NCBI GenBank assembly: GCA_024707365.1
Contig: JANPZV010000002.1
Location: forward strand, 206,558-270,557
Source: Terricaulis sp.
GTDB taxonomy: Bacteria; Pseudomonadota; Alphaproteobacteria; Caulobacterales; Aquidulcibacteraceae
DNA length: 64,000 nucleotides
Direction: 5' to 3'
Below are positions 10,758 to 21,959 of the stretch, piece by piece. Below the pieces are notes generated by a model. It was given only the letters and a program-made list of their open reading frames with translations, made no database searches and was not told the origin of the DNA. The stretch's first letter is position 1, and every line of letters begins with the position of its first letter. The translations under genes were made by a program, and so were the position numbers.

Positions 10758-11186
10758 TTAGTTCAGCTTTTTATCCGGCGTTGCGGGCGCAAGCTCTGGC
10801 GGCAGCGGCGCTGCGGGGATGCCGTCTTCAGCCAAGGCTTGCGCTTCTTCCGGCGTCGCCTCGCCCCAGATCGGGCGCTCATCGGCTTCGCCTTCGTGCA
10901 TTTTGCGCGCTTCATCGGCAAAGCGCGGGCCGACATAATCGAAATTATCCTTGATGTGCTCACGCACCTTGGCGGCCATGGCCATCGCCACCGCGCGCTC
11001 CTTGCGCTCAGTCTGCTTGCGCGCGGTGTGCACGGCGGGCGCCATCGGCGCCTTTTCGATCTTTGTGGAGGCGCAATGCGGGCATTCGATCAGCCCAGCT
11101 GCGGCCTGCTTATCGTAATCGGAGATCGAGCCGAACCAGGCGTCGAATTCATCACCATTGGCGCAGCGGAGGTCATAGCGGATCAT
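10758..11186 (-). CDS. DUF1178 family zinc-ribbon-like protein
   Basis: 142 residues. It starts MIRYDLRCANGDEFDAWFGS and has CPHC at about 35-38, matching the DUF1178 (COG5319) pattern of a small protein with a putative zinc-binding region, a central helix and an acidic Ala/Pro-rich tail. The molecular function is not known. It overlaps the upstream nitrilase gene by four bases (11183-11186), part of the conserved run grxC-nit-DUF1178. Confidence 0.88.
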   Translation of the reverse strand: MIRYDLRCANGDEFDAWFGSISDYDKQAAAGLIECPHCASTKIEKAPMAPAVHTARKQTERKERAVAMAMAAKVREHIKDNFDYVGPRFADEARKMHEGEADERPIWGEATPEEAQALAEDGIPAAPLPPELAPATPDKKLN

Positions 11187-12011
11187 GGGCCCTCAAAATC
11201 CGGGCCGCCATTCCAGGCGGGAATTTTCGCGCGCGCGGCGGCGACAGCATCGAGATCAAGATCGGCGACGATAAAGCCCGGCGCATCGTGATCGAGCGCG
11301 GCCAGCACCTTGCCCCAGGGATCGATGATCAGGCTGTGGCCATAAGTGGCGCGGCCATCTTCGTGCCGCCCGCCTTGCGCTGGCGCAATGACGAAGCAAT
11401 GGGTTTCAATGGCCCGCGCGCGCAGCAATGTTTCCCAATGCGCTTGGCCGGTGGGCACGGTGAAAGCGGCGGGCGCGGTGATGATGTCGGCGCCGGCCTG
11501 GGCGTAGGCGTGATAGAGCGCCGGAAAGCGCAGATCATAGCAGATCGAAAAGCCAATCCTGGCGCCCATCGGCCCCTCGGCGATCACCGCTTTCTTGCCA
11601 CCTTGCACCGTATCGCTCTCGCGATACGTCTCCCCGCCGCCGAGCGTGACGTCGAACAGATTGATCTTGTCATAGCGCGCGGCGATTTTGCCGCTGTCGC
11701 TGAACAGGAACGAGCGGTTGAACACCTTGCCGTTGCCCGTGGCGATCGGCCCCGAGCCCAGCAGCAGCCACACGCCCAATTCCTGCGCCAGCCGGCCCCA
11801 GGCTTTGAGTTCGCCATCGCCCTCTTCGGGCCCCACTGCCGCAAACATGCGGGCGCGATCACGATCCATGCGCAGCGTGTTCTCAGGCGTGGCGATGAGG
11901 CGCGCGCCGGCGGCGGCCGCTTCGCGCAAAGAACGGCAGCGCCGCTTCGCGGTTGGCGGCGGGCTCAATCCCCGAGCGCAATTGCACGGCGGCGGCGCGC
12001 AGGCGGCGCAT
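11183..12011 (-). CDS. Nitrilase-family C-N hydrolase, Nit1-like (frameshifted here)
   Basis: About 275 residues. The catalytic Glu-Lys-Cys set is visible: ATPENTLRM (Glu), RYDKINLFD (Lys) and FSICYDLRFP (Cys). This is the Nit1/deaminated-glutathione amidase branch, which hydrolyses the amide of side-reaction products of glutathione. The ATG at 12009-12011 overlaps the grxC stop. The N-terminal 30 codons (MRRLRAAAVQLRSGIEP) are one frame off; removing one T from the TTT run at 11928-11930 gives AALPFLREAAAAGARL. Its position next to a glutaredoxin suits a glutathione-related role. Confidence 0.87.
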
Positions 12012-12268
12012 CAGCCGCCCGCCAGCAAGGGATCGAGCGCCCCACGCCGCTCAAGCGCATGCAGATCGTCGCAGCCGCCCACATGGGTCTCGCCAATGAA
12101 AATCTGCGGGAAGGTGAAGCGGCCCGAGCGCTGGATCATCTCCTGGCGCTTTTCGGGATCGGCGGTGGCGTCGATCTCGGTGAAAGCCGCGCCCTTGCTG
12201 TGCAACAAATCCACCGCCCTCACACAATAAGGGCAGGCCGCGCGCGTGTAGATCGTGACTGAAGGCAT
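12011..12268 (-). CDS. grxC: Glutaredoxin 3
   Basis: 85 residues starting MPSVTIYTRA. It has the CPYC active site (Cys12, Cys15), the TFPQIFIGETHVGG substrate/glutathione-binding loop and the GG kink. It is a dithiol glutaredoxin that reduces disulfides with glutathione. An upstream in-frame Met is possible but would add six residues unlike the family. Its stop overlaps the nit ATG by one base. Confidence 0.94.
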   Translation of the reverse strand: MPSVTIYTRAACPYCVRAVDLLHSKGAAFTEIDATADPEKRQEMIQRSGRFTFPQIFIGETHVGGCDDLHALERRGALDPLLAGG

Positions 12269-12290
12269 CCGCAATTCCCGACTCAACCGA

Positions 12291-13007
12291 TCAGATAGAA
12301 ATATCTAGCGGACGCACAACCCGCGCCAGCGTCACAGCATGCACTTCGGCGGCGCCAGCCTTGCGCAGAGCGCGCGCGCACGCCTCCAAAGTCGCCCCGG
12401 TGGTGAAAACATCGTCAACCACCAGCACCACCTTGCCCTTAAAGCGCCCACTCGCCCGGATCGCACCGCCGACATTGCGGCGGCGTTCGGAGGCGGAAAG
12501 CCCCTCCTGGCTGCGCCGCCGCTTGGCCCGCACCAGCGCGCCGGGCTTCCACGGCTTGCCGCTGGCGCGGGCGAGCGCTTGGGTGAGCCACGCGGCCTGG
12601 TTGAAACTGCGCACCGCAAGGCGCGTCCAGTGCATCGGCGCGGGCGCCAGAAAATCAGCGCGCGCAAGGCTCTCGCCCGCCGCCGAAGCCATCCAGCGCG
12701 CGAACACCGGCAAGCCATCGCGCCGCCCGCCACGCTTCAGATCAAGGATCAGCCGGCGGCTGTGATCGTCGTACGCCAGCGCCGCGCGGGCGGTATCGTA
12801 GGCCGGCTTATGCCCGGCGCAGGCGCCGCAAACGCCGCCAGGCCCAGGATCGTCCGGCAGCGGGAAACCGCATTGCGCGCAGAGCGGATCGCCCAGAAAG
12901 TGCAGATCCCCCCACAGCGCCGGCTCGATCACACCGGGGCGATCGACGATGGCGTCCGAAAGCAGCGAGCGCGGCGGCCAGATCAGATCCGACAGCTGCG
13001 CGATCAT
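12291..13007 (-). CDS. comF: ComF family phosphoribosyltransferase-like protein
   Basis: 238 residues from the ATG at 13007. Two N-terminal CxxC pairs (CAQCGFPL near 43; CGACAG near 70) form the ComF zinc-ribbon, followed by a PRTase fold with the PRPP loop VVDDVFTTGAT (197-207). ComF proteins are required for DNA uptake in competent species, though in alphaproteobacteria the role is less clear. It is transcribed toward grxC and diverges from the methyltransferase gene. Confidence 0.9.
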   Translation of the reverse strand: MIAQLSDLIWPPRSLLSDAIVDRPGVIEPALWGDLHFLGDPLCAQCGFPLPDDPGPGGVCGACAGHKPAYDTARAALAYDDHSRRLILDLKRGGRRDGLPVFARWMASAAGESLARADFLAPAPMHWTRLAVRSFNQAAWLTQALARASGKPWKPGALVRAKRRRSQEGLSASERRRNVGGAIRASGRFKGKVVLVVDDVFTTGATLEACARALRKAGAAEVHAVTLARVVRPLDISI

Positions 13008-13050
13008 TCCACGTTTCCGAAACGCCGCTCGCGCGCGATAGGATGTGCCC

Positions 13051-13944
13051 ATGAACGCCCCCCGCCTCGGCCCATTCGAGCCACGCCTGTTGCGCCAGCG
13101 CAAGCGCCGCGCGGCCCCCAGCTTCCGGGAGGCGGCGTTTTTGCACGCGCGCGCGGCGGAGGATCTGGCCGATCGTCTCGAGGCGATCCCGCGCCCGTTC
13201 CCGCGCGTGCTGGCGCTGGGCGGGGCTGGGCTTTTCAGCGAAGCGGTGCGCGCCCGGCCTGGGCTTTCTGCGCGCGTGGGGGAAATTATCGAGGCGGACA
13301 TCGCCGGGGCTGCGGTGGCGGTCGATCCCGAGGCGTTGCCGTTTGCGGCCGAGGCGTTCGATCTCATCGCCTCGCCGCTGCTGCTGCATTGGGTGAACGA
13401 TCTGCCTGGGGCGCTGATCCAATTGCGGCGCGCGCTAAGGCCGGATGGGCTTTTGCTGGCGGCGCTGTTTGGCGGGGAGACGCTGCGCGAATTGCGGCTG
13501 GCGCTGATCGAAGCGGAAAGCGAACTCACCGGCGGCGCCGGCCCGCGCGTGGCCCCGTTCGCAGATTTGCAGGATCTGGCGCACCTGATGCAGCGCGCGG
13601 GCTTTGCGCTGCCGGCGGCGGATCGGGATGTCGTCACCGTGCGCTACGCCGAACCGATGCGCCTCTTCACGGATCTGCGCGCCATGGGCGAAACCGCAGC
13701 GTTGGCCGAGCGCAGCCCGCGCGCGTTAAGCCGCCGCATCCTGGCGCGCACGCTGGAAATCTACGCCGCGCGCTTTGCCGATCCCGATGGCCGCGTGCGC
13801 GCGACGTTCGAGATCATCCACCTCGCCGGCTGGGCGCCGCATGAGAGCCAGCAGAAGCCGCTGAAGCCGGGGAGCGCGAAAGCGCGGCTGGCGGATGCGC
13901 TTGGGGTGAAGGAGGAGAGCGCGGGGGATAAGGCGGGAAGGTAG
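13051..13944 (+). CDS. NDUFAF5-like class I SAM methyltransferase
   Basis: 297 residues. A Rossmann-like methyltransferase core (PRVLALGGAGLFSEAV, VDPEALPFAAEAFDLIASPLLLHWVNDLPGAL) matches the alphaproteobacterial relatives of mitochondrial NDUFAF5, a complex I assembly factor; BioC-like annotation is the alternative. The LLLHWVNDLPG segment and the later GETLRELR and FADLQDLAHLMQRAGF segments are typical of this branch. The target is not known in bacteria. Divergent from comF with a 43-base gap. Confidence 0.85.
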   Translation: MNAPRLGPFEPRLLRQRKRRAAPSFREAAFLHARAAEDLADRLEAIPRPFPRVLALGGAGLFSEAVRARPGLSARVGEIIEADIAGAAVAVDPEALPFAAEAFDLIASPLLLHWVNDLPGALIQLRRALRPDGLLLAALFGGETLRELRLALIEAESELTGGAGPRVAPFADLQDLAHLMQRAGFALPAADRDVVTVRYAEPMRLFTDLRAMGETAALAERSPRALSRRILARTLEIYAARFADPDGRVRATFEIIHLAGWAPHESQQKPLKPGSAKARLADALGVKEESAGDKAGR

Positions 13945-13974
13945 GACGCTTTTCGCCGGAAAGAGAAACACCCT

Positions 13975-14083
13975 CCACCCATCTCCGGGGCGCAGCGAAG
14001 CTGCGAGCCCGGAGCCTATGAACACAAGCGTTTGAGGTGATGGGCCCCGGACTTGCGCTTCGCGCAATCCGGGGATGGGTGGG
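13975..14083. repeat. Inverted pair of REP-like hairpins
   Basis: Two imperfect palindromes lie head to head between convergent genes. Unit A (13975-14016) has CTCCGGG/CCCGGAG outer arms and CGCAGC/GCTGCG inner arms. Unit B (14042-14083) has CCCCGGA/TCCGGGG outer arms and TTGCGC/GCGCAA inner arms. Unit B reversed starts with the same CCACCCATC lead as unit A, so they are inverted copies of one element, as in REP doublets (BIMEs). Likely an RNA 3'-end or transcription barrier for both genes. Confidence 0.75.
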
Positions 14084-14132
14084 AAACAAAATCGCGAGCG
14101 TCCGCATCGGGCCACGCACGGAAATTACAGCC

Positions 14133-14684
14133 CTACACCTTCTCCGAAATCCGTATCGCCGCGCGGCAGCCGAATTTGATCAGCGCCGAAAGCACCGGAT
14201 AGCCCGGCGCATCGCGCGCGCCCTGCTCCACCGCAGTGTCACGATGCGCAAGTTCTTCCTCGCGGAAGCGATCCACAATGGTTTTCAGATCCTCGTCCAC
14301 GCCTTCAAGCGCGGCGCTTTGGCTGGCGTAGTGCTGCTCGATCACCTCTTCCACCGCTTCGGTGCAGGCGTGGGCGGCTTTCTCGCCCATGAGCGCGGTG
14401 GCGGCGCCGAGGCCAAAGCCGGCGACGCGCCAGATCGGGGCCATGATGGTGGGGCGCACGTTGCGTTCGGCGATCAGGCGATCGAAGGTTTCGAGGTGCT
14501 CTTCCTCACCCGCTTCCATCTCGGCGATGAGGCGCGCGGCGTGGCGTTTGGACTCGATGCGCTCAAACACAGCGCGCTGGCCGCGATAGATTTGCACCGC
14601 GCCAAACTCGCCCGCGTGATCGACGCGGATCATCTCATCGAGGCTCGAGGATGTTTGGCCGGGCATGGCGGGGCGGGCTCTCAT
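14133..14684 (-). CDS. coq7: Demethoxyubiquinone hydroxylase (Coq7)
   Basis: 183 residues from the ATG at 14684, which overlaps the dsbB stop (ATGA). A di-iron carboxylate enzyme that hydroxylates the ubiquinone ring. The paired ligand motifs are visible: GEFGAVQIYRGQ, EAGEEEHLETF, EEVIEQHYASQ and EELAHRDTA, giving the two EXXH-type sets. With ubiG, it is the second ubiquinone gene of the window. Complete and intact. Confidence 0.93.
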   Translation of the reverse strand: MRARPAMPGQTSSSLDEMIRVDHAGEFGAVQIYRGQRAVFERIESKRHAARLIAEMEAGEEEHLETFDRLIAERNVRPTIMAPIWRVAGFGLGAATALMGEKAAHACTEAVEEVIEQHYASQSAALEGVDEDLKTIVDRFREEELAHRDTAVEQGARDAPGYPVLSALIKFGCRAAIRISEKV

Positions 14685-15169
14685 GCTTTGCGCTCCGGCA
14701 GAAGGGCGATGGCGAAGGAGGCCAGCGCCATGATGAGCGAGATGATGGCATTGTAGCCGGCCATGGAAATGCCCCCAAGGCTCCAAGCGATCTTATCGCA
14801 TTGCGGGGTCGTGAGCACGGCGTTGATGTCGAAGCGGAGATTGTCGAGATTGGGATCGGCGGCGCATTGGTGAATGATCCAGGCCTGCTCCACCGCGACA
14901 TGAAACGCCGCCTGCGCCACGCTGCCGAGGAAAACCGCACCGAGCCCCGCCGCGACCCAGCGCGCCCATTGCGGCTTGAACCGGAGAATGACGGCGCCGA
15001 GAGCCGCCGCCGCCAGCACGCCCCAATGCCATTCGCGTTGGTCAAGGCAAAGCGGGCATGGCGCAAGGCCGCCAAAACGCTGAAACGCATGCGCCCCCGC
15101 CAGCAGCGCCGCCGAGACGAAACCCGCGATGAAAGGCCAGTAGAGACGCAAGCGTGAGATGGGCGGCAT
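14681..15169 (-). CDS. dsbB: Disulfide bond formation protein B
   Basis: 162 residues with four predicted membrane helices. It has the first periplasmic redox pair CPLC (Cys38, Cys41) and the second pair Cys102 and Cys124, as expected for DsbB, which reoxidises DsbA and passes electrons to ubiquinone. Its overlap with coq7, a ubiquinone-synthesis gene, is fitting because quinone is its electron acceptor. Confidence 0.9.
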   Translation of the reverse strand: MPPISRLRLYWPFIAGFVSAALLAGAHAFQRFGGLAPCPLCLDQREWHWGVLAAAALGAVILRFKPQWARWVAAGLGAVFLGSVAQAAFHVAVEQAWIIHQCAADPNLDNLRFDINAVLTTPQCDKIAWSLGGISMAGYNAIISLIMALASFAIALLPERKA

Positions 15170-15234
15170 GGGCCGATCTTAGGCGAGCCCGCCCCCGCCC
15201 GGAAGCGCCGCCTGCGCGGCGCCGGGCCGCAGCC

Positions 15235-15921
15235 TCAGCGGCCCATCCATTCGAGCAGCCAGGGGGCGTGCTCGTTCACCAGCTGCACGGCAAAGCCGGC
15301 GCCGAAGAAAAGCCCCGCAATCAGCGTGCCCAGCGCCGTAAACCAGCCGAGCGCGACAGCCATGCCGGCCAGCGTGAAGAGCCCATCGCGCTGGATCAGC
15401 CCCACGCACATCAGCGTCAGCGCGATCGAGGGGATGGTGTTGGTGATCGGCAGCATCACGGTGATGGCCGCCAGCGCCATAAAGAACGCCACGACCCGCT
15501 CACCGAAGCCCGAAGCCAGGAAGCCAAGCCGCGGGCGCGCCAGCGCCTCGCCCCAGCGCAAGCGCTTATCGGCGAACTCGGCGATGCCGGAAATCCAGCT
15601 TTTCTTGACATGCGCGCGCATGAACCAGCCCGGCAGCCAGGGCTCGCGGCGGCCAATCAGCATCTGCACGGCCAGCAGGAAAATCGGGATGGCGATGATC
15701 TGCGCGCCCGGCAAGCCGGGCACCAGGCACGGCAGCGTCAGCAGCAGCACCAGCAGGCCAAAGGCGCGCTCATCCAGCTGATCGACGATCGCGGCCACCT
15801 TGAGGCCATCCTCGCCGGCGGCGGCGTCGATCTGCTTGAGCACGCCAATGATGCTTTGGCTTGTGTCGTCGCGGACCAGATCCGCCCCTTCCTGGGCGGC
15901 GCTGTCGGGGATTTGGCTCAT
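15235..15921 (-). CDS. exoD: ExoD family membrane protein
   Basis: 228 residues from the ATG at 15921. Several hydrophobic helices are seen (AFGLLVLLLTLPCLVPGLPG, IIAIPIFLLAVQMLIG, VAFFMALAAITVML, IALTLMCVGLIQ, GTLIAGLFFGAGF), matching the ExoD family named from a Rhizobium exopolysaccharide mutant. The precise biochemical role is unknown. A C-terminal aromatic cluster (HAPWLLEWMGR) ends the protein. Confidence 0.87.
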   Translation of the reverse strand: MSQIPDSAAQEGADLVRDDTSQSIIGVLKQIDAAAGEDGLKVAAIVDQLDERAFGLLVLLLTLPCLVPGLPGAQIIAIPIFLLAVQMLIGRREPWLPGWFMRAHVKKSWISGIAEFADKRLRWGEALARPRLGFLASGFGERVVAFFMALAAITVMLPITNTIPSIALTLMCVGLIQRDGLFTLAGMAVALGWFTALGTLIAGLFFGAGFAVQLVNEHAPWLLEWMGR

Positions 15922-16036
15922 GCGCTCCGACCTAGCACGGATCGGGCCATGCGGTGAGCGATTATTCCGCACTGCAGCATTTGACAGCGCCCAGCGCCGC
16001 CCTTAACCCTCCGCCCCCGACGCACTGGCTCAAAGT

Positions 16037-16123
16037 GCCCCAGTGGCGGAATCGGTAGACGCAGCAGATTCAAAATCTGCCGCAGGCAACTGCGTGCCCG
16101 TTCGAGTCGGGCCTGGGGCACCA
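16037..16123 (+). tRNA. tRNA-Leu (anticodon CAA)
   Basis: Class II cloverleaf. Acceptor GCCCCAG (16037-16043) pairs with CTGGGGC (16113-16119), then discriminator A and an encoded CCA. The anticodon stem GCAGA/TCTGC encloses TTCAAAA with anticodon CAA, reading UUG. A long variable arm follows, as expected for leucine, and the T arm contains GTTCGAGTC. Confidence 0.96.
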
Positions 16124-16189
16124 TCCATATCAGCGCCCGGCCTTGGCTGCGGGCGCGGCCTCATCGGCCCCAATCTGCAGGAGATCCGC

Positions 16190-17051
16190 TTGAGACACGC
16201 CCTCGCCGCCCTCGCCCTGGCGTTCGCCGCCGCTTCCTGCGCCAGCGCCGAAGCGCCCGCCGGCCAAACACAAACGCAAGCGGCCGCGCTCAGCGCGGCG
16301 GTCAACGGCCCATGGCGCAGCGCCGGGGACAAAGCGCGCGATGGCGCGCGCAATCCCGAAGCGAGCTTGGCGTTCTGGGGCGTTGGCCAAAACCAGACGA
16401 TCGTTGAAATCGGCCCAGGCGGGGGGCTGGTGGACTGAAATCCTTGCGCCATACGCGGCCCAAACCGGGGGGCGCTACATCGCCGCCTTCGGCGATCTTG
16501 GCGCGCCGAATGTCAGCTCCGGGGCGCTGCAAGGCCGGCAGGTTTTCATCGAACGCTTCGGCAATCGCGCGATCTATGGCGAGGTTTCCGCCGTGGATTT
16601 CAGCATGCGCGCGGGGCTGGCCATGCCCGACGCCAGCGCCGATTTCATCCTTGTGGCGCGCGCGTTTCACAATTGGTCGCGCAGCGAAGGCGTGACCGAG
16701 CGCTACATGGCCGAGTTCGCCCGCGTGCTGAAACCGGGCGGGGTGCTCGCTGTCGAGCAGCACCGCGCGCCCGAAGGCGCGAACACCGCCGACACCGCCG
16801 CCAACGGCTATGTGCCGGAAGCCTATGTGATCGCCGCCGCAGCAGCGGCGGGGCTCACCTTGGACGGCCGCGCGGAAATCAACGCCAACCCCGCCGATAC
16901 GCGCGATCATCCCTTTGGCGTGTGGACGCTGCCGCCGACACGCCAAAGCGCCCCGCGCGGAGAGGCCGCCAATCCCGCCTTCGATCACACGCCCTATGAC
17001 GCCATCGGCGAAAGCGATCGGATGACGCTGCGGTTTCGCAAGCCCGGCTAA
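16190..17051 (+). CDS. Exported methyltransferase-like protein, COG4798 type (frameshifted here)
   Basis: About 287 residues. The probable start is TTG at 16190 with AGGAG seven bases upstream, giving a secretion or lipoprotein signal (RHALAALALAFAAASC). The mature part has a SAM motif (IVEIGPGGG) and a terminal FDHTPYDAIGESDRMTLRFRK. COG4798 predicted methyltransferases with signal peptides are common in alphaproteobacteria, and the activity is untested. The frame breaks in the G6 run at 16421-16426; five Gs give GGGWWTEILAPYAAQTGGRY. It lies 66 bases after tRNA-Leu and may share its transcript. Confidence 0.82.
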
Positions 17052-17986
17052 ACCAGGGTTTCGACCTTTTCCCAAAACGCTTTGGGCAGATCGAGGCCGG
17101 AGAGGCGCTTAAGCTCCTGCGCCAGCGTGGGCGAGGTGACGTTGATCTCGATCAACTTGCCGGCGATGACGTCGAGCCCGGCGAACACGATGCCCTCGCG
17201 CTCAAGCAGCGGCGCGACGGCTTTGACGATGGCGCGATCAGCCTCATCCAGCTCGCCCGCAACGGCTTGGCCGCCGACATGCAGATTGGCGCGAAAATCG
17301 CCCTCTTTCGGCATGCGCTTGAGCGCCGCGAAGGGCTCTCCGCCGATCGCGAACACGCGCTTATCGCCGCCGGTTACAGCCGGCATGAATTCTTGCGCCA
17401 GGATCGGCTCACGCCCAGCCGCTTCGATGAAGGCGGCGGCCTTGGCGCGGAAATCGGCGTCGGAAGCGGCAAGCTTGATCACGCCATCGCCGCCCATCAG
17501 GAACAGCACTTTCAGCACCACCTGATCAAAGCGCTTGGCGAACGCTTCGAGCGCATCGAGATCGCGGCCCACCCAGGTTGTGGGCGTGAGCTCAGGAAAT
17601 TGCAGGATCGACATCTTCTCGGAGATGTTGCGGATGCCTTGCGGCGGGTTGAGCACCAGCGCTTTCGTCAGCTCCAGCAGATAGGTGTTCGACACATAAC
17701 CCATGTCGAACGGCGGATCCTGGCGCACGAGGATGACGTCAAAATCATCGGCGGGCCGGATCGCCTCTTCATGGGTTTGATAATGGCCCGCCTCATCGAA
17801 GCTCACCGAAACCCGGCGCGCGCGGGCTTTGACGACGCCCGCTTCGTAAAACAAATCGTTCGGCGCCCACCACCACACCTCATGCCCACGCGCCTGCGCC
17901 TCCACCATCAGCGCCAGCGAGGTGTCATGGTTCACGATCATGGTTTCGATCGGGTCCATCTGGACGGCGGTGCGCAAGGGTTTCAT
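17048..17986 (-). CDS. gshB: Glutathione synthetase
   Basis: 312 residues of the ATP-grasp family, ligating gamma-glutamylcysteine and glycine. Typical features: QMDPIETMIVNHDTSLALM at the N-terminus, RQDPPFDMGYVSNTYLLE, LAQEFMPAVTGGDKRVF and the C-terminal GLDVIAGKLIEINVTSP metal-binding segment. The glycine-rich loop is unusual (KVLFLMGGDGVI where KPL-x-G-x-GG-x-GV is common). Its ATG overlaps the stop of the upstream lipoprotein gene. Confidence 0.93.
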   Translation of the reverse strand: MKPLRTAVQMDPIETMIVNHDTSLALMVEAQARGHEVWWWAPNDLFYEAGVVKARARRVSVSFDEAGHYQTHEEAIRPADDFDVILVRQDPPFDMGYVSNTYLLELTKALVLNPPQGIRNISEKMSILQFPELTPTTWVGRDLDALEAFAKRFDQVVLKVLFLMGGDGVIKLAASDADFRAKAAAFIEAAGREPILAQEFMPAVTGGDKRVFAIGGEPFAALKRMPKEGDFRANLHVGGQAVAGELDEADRAIVKAVAPLLEREGIVFAGLDVIAGKLIEINVTSPTLAQELKRLSGLDLPKAFWEKVETLV

Positions 17987-18532
17987 TCAGAATCTGCCTC
18001 CGAGATCGGCACTTGTTCCGCAGAAATCACTTCCACGAAGTGCGCAGGCCGGTCCCCATTCGCGAGCGTCGGATAGACCGCCTGAACATAATATCGAACT
18101 ACGTCATCGGCAGATCCGAACCGGCAAATATCCTGGTCAATCGGCGTACAATAATTGCCCGCATAGTTTGCGGACAGCGGGACAATGTAACGATCATCCC
18201 CCACTGGCCAGAGAAACGCATAGAATATTCCACCGGAGCGGCTCTCGACCTGCGCGATATAATCGTTCGCAGGCGTTTCGATTACGGGCACCAGAGTTAC
18301 TCTTGAATCGGGGTGTTCGCTGCCGAGGCTGTAGGCGTCGTACTGCTGACCAACTCTCACATACTGAAAAAGCAAAACCTCGGTCGTGTCGTTGGAGCCA
18401 TTTAGACGCCAGAAATACTGCGCGCCATCTTGTATCGGAGTGGGCGCCCAATTCCGCACTGAAAAGACCGTGCTCGGACATGGCGCAGCTGCCGACCGCG
18501 AACGCCAAAACTATCCCTTTAAGCGCACGCAT
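17983..18532 (-). CDS. Lipoprotein, tandem paralog 2 (frameshifted here)
   Basis: About 180 residues, unknown function. It begins MRALKGIVLAFAVGSC, a lipoprotein signal. The mature domain (DGAQYFWRLNGSND, DYIAQVESRSGGIFYAFLWP, DDVVRYYVQAVYPTLANG) aligns well with the next gene upstream (DGARFVWREAG, DFIAQVKLPNAEGARAYAFLWP, DDLIAIYREAVYPAFVSG), so the two are paralogs. The signal peptide and body are in different frames; removing one T from the coding TTTT run (18462-18465) joins them as HGLSVRNWAPTPI. Base composition is visibly more AT-rich than that of its sister. Its stop overlaps gshB. Confidence 0.75.
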
Positions 18533-18546
18533 CACGGGCTCCAAAT

Positions 18547-20487
<1,941 letters not shown>

Positions 20488-20517
20488 GTAGCACGCCGGG
20501 GGCCGAGCGCGAGGCCG

Positions 20518-21812
20518 TTAGCTGAACAAGGGCCCCAAAATCGGCGTGGCCAACCACCACACCAAGGCCGCCACGGCCGCCGCTGCGATGGCGGCGGCGT
20601 AATAATAGGCCGCATAGGCCCAACCGCCCGTGACCCCGGCAATGACGCCCTTGGAGAGCGTGTTCATCGCCACCGCCACCAGCACCGCGTGCGCGCCCAC
20701 GCTCGCTTCTAGCCCGCCGCGCACCAAGCTCCCGGCGGCGAGCGCGACAGCGTCCACATCGGCAAGCCCGGCCGTGGCCGCGAACGGCAGAAGCCCGCCC
20801 TGGCCAAAGGCGTCCGCGATCAGCCGGCCAAGGATGATGACAGCGCCAAGGAACAGCGCAAATTTCGCCACCGACGCCAGTTCGAGCGGGCTTTTCACGG
20901 CCTGGGCGGTATCGCCCTTCTCCTGCTGGCGGTCGAACATGCGCAGCGCGAACGCGCCGGCGACAAACGCGAGCAAAGCCGCCGCCAGCGCAGGGCTTGC
21001 TTCCGGCAACATCGCCGCCGCCGTGATCCCCACCAGCACCAACACGCGGCCCACGCTGACGGCCGCCGCCAGCATCGCCGCCGCCGCGCCGACGGCCGCG
21101 TGGCTCTCGCCCTTGCGCACGCGCCGGCCGAGCTCGGCCGTCACCACGGTGGAGGACACCAGCGCCCCCGCGGTCGCCCCAGCCAGGACGCCAACATCCC
21201 CGCCAAGCACGCGCACCGCAACGTAGCCGGCGAACGAGGCGCCGGCGACAAGGATGGTCAGCAGCCACAATTCTCGCGGATTGATCGTCCCCCATGGGTC
21301 GATGGTCTGATCCGGCAGCAACGGCAGCGCGATCGCGCTCGCCGCCAGGATGATCAGCGCGGAGCGGATTTCCTTCCAGGTCAGCGCCTCAAGCCAGGCA
21401 TGCAGCGCCTCCTTGAAGGCCATCAGCCCCACCAAGGTCACGCCAATTGCGGCGGCGACGCGCAGATCGCCCCACATCGCATAAACACCCAGCGCATAGA
21501 CAAGGAGGCCGCTGATCGTGCCGGTAACGGAGAGATCCTTGTCGTGCTGGCTCTCCTGCCATTTGAAGGCGATGAAGGCGGCGGCGAAGGCCAGCGTGAG
21601 CGCCGCGAAGCCAAGGGCGCCCACCGCCGGCAGCAACAAGCCCGCCATTCCGCCGGTCAGCCCAATGACGGCATGGGTGCGCAGGCCAGCCGCGCGTGTT
21701 CCATCCGGCGCCCCTCGCGGTGGCGCCAGCCGCGCTCGACCCCGACAAGGAAGCCGATCCCCAACGCCATCGCCAGGCGGGAAAAGGTGTCGATCAGGAT
21801 CGGGTCGGGCAT
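20518..21812 (-). CDS. MgtC-domain / DUF4010 membrane protein (frameshifted here)
   Basis: About 431 residues. The N-terminus (MPDPILIDTFSRLAMALGIG, then FLVGVERGWRHRE) is an MgtC-like segment; the remainder has roughly ten hydrophobic helices and matches the DUF4010 arrangement (GLLVYALGVYAMWGD, GVLAGATAGALVSSTVVTAE, NTLSKGVIAG). Such proteins are predicted inner-membrane transporters of unknown substrate. The halves are joined by adding one base to the C4 run at 21711-21714, giving HREGAPDGTRAAGLRTHAVIG without a stop. Divergent from the TIR-ParA operon. Confidence 0.82.
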
Positions 21813-21959
21813 TGGCTACCTAATTTGTACGGACGGTTTTCTGTTCCGCACGCTGGCGCTGCGCGGGCGATTGGGCCACCGGTGGAACCTCTCAGTCGCA
21901 TTGCCAAGGCGTAATGCGCCCCGTTAGGGTCAACCTTAAGGGGAGTGGGTAAGCGGATC

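Noticed and set aside
12339..13844. A 501-codon plus-strand frame across comF and the methyltransferase
   Set aside because: It overlaps two well-supported genes in other frames and encodes only Arg/Ala/Gly-rich sequence.
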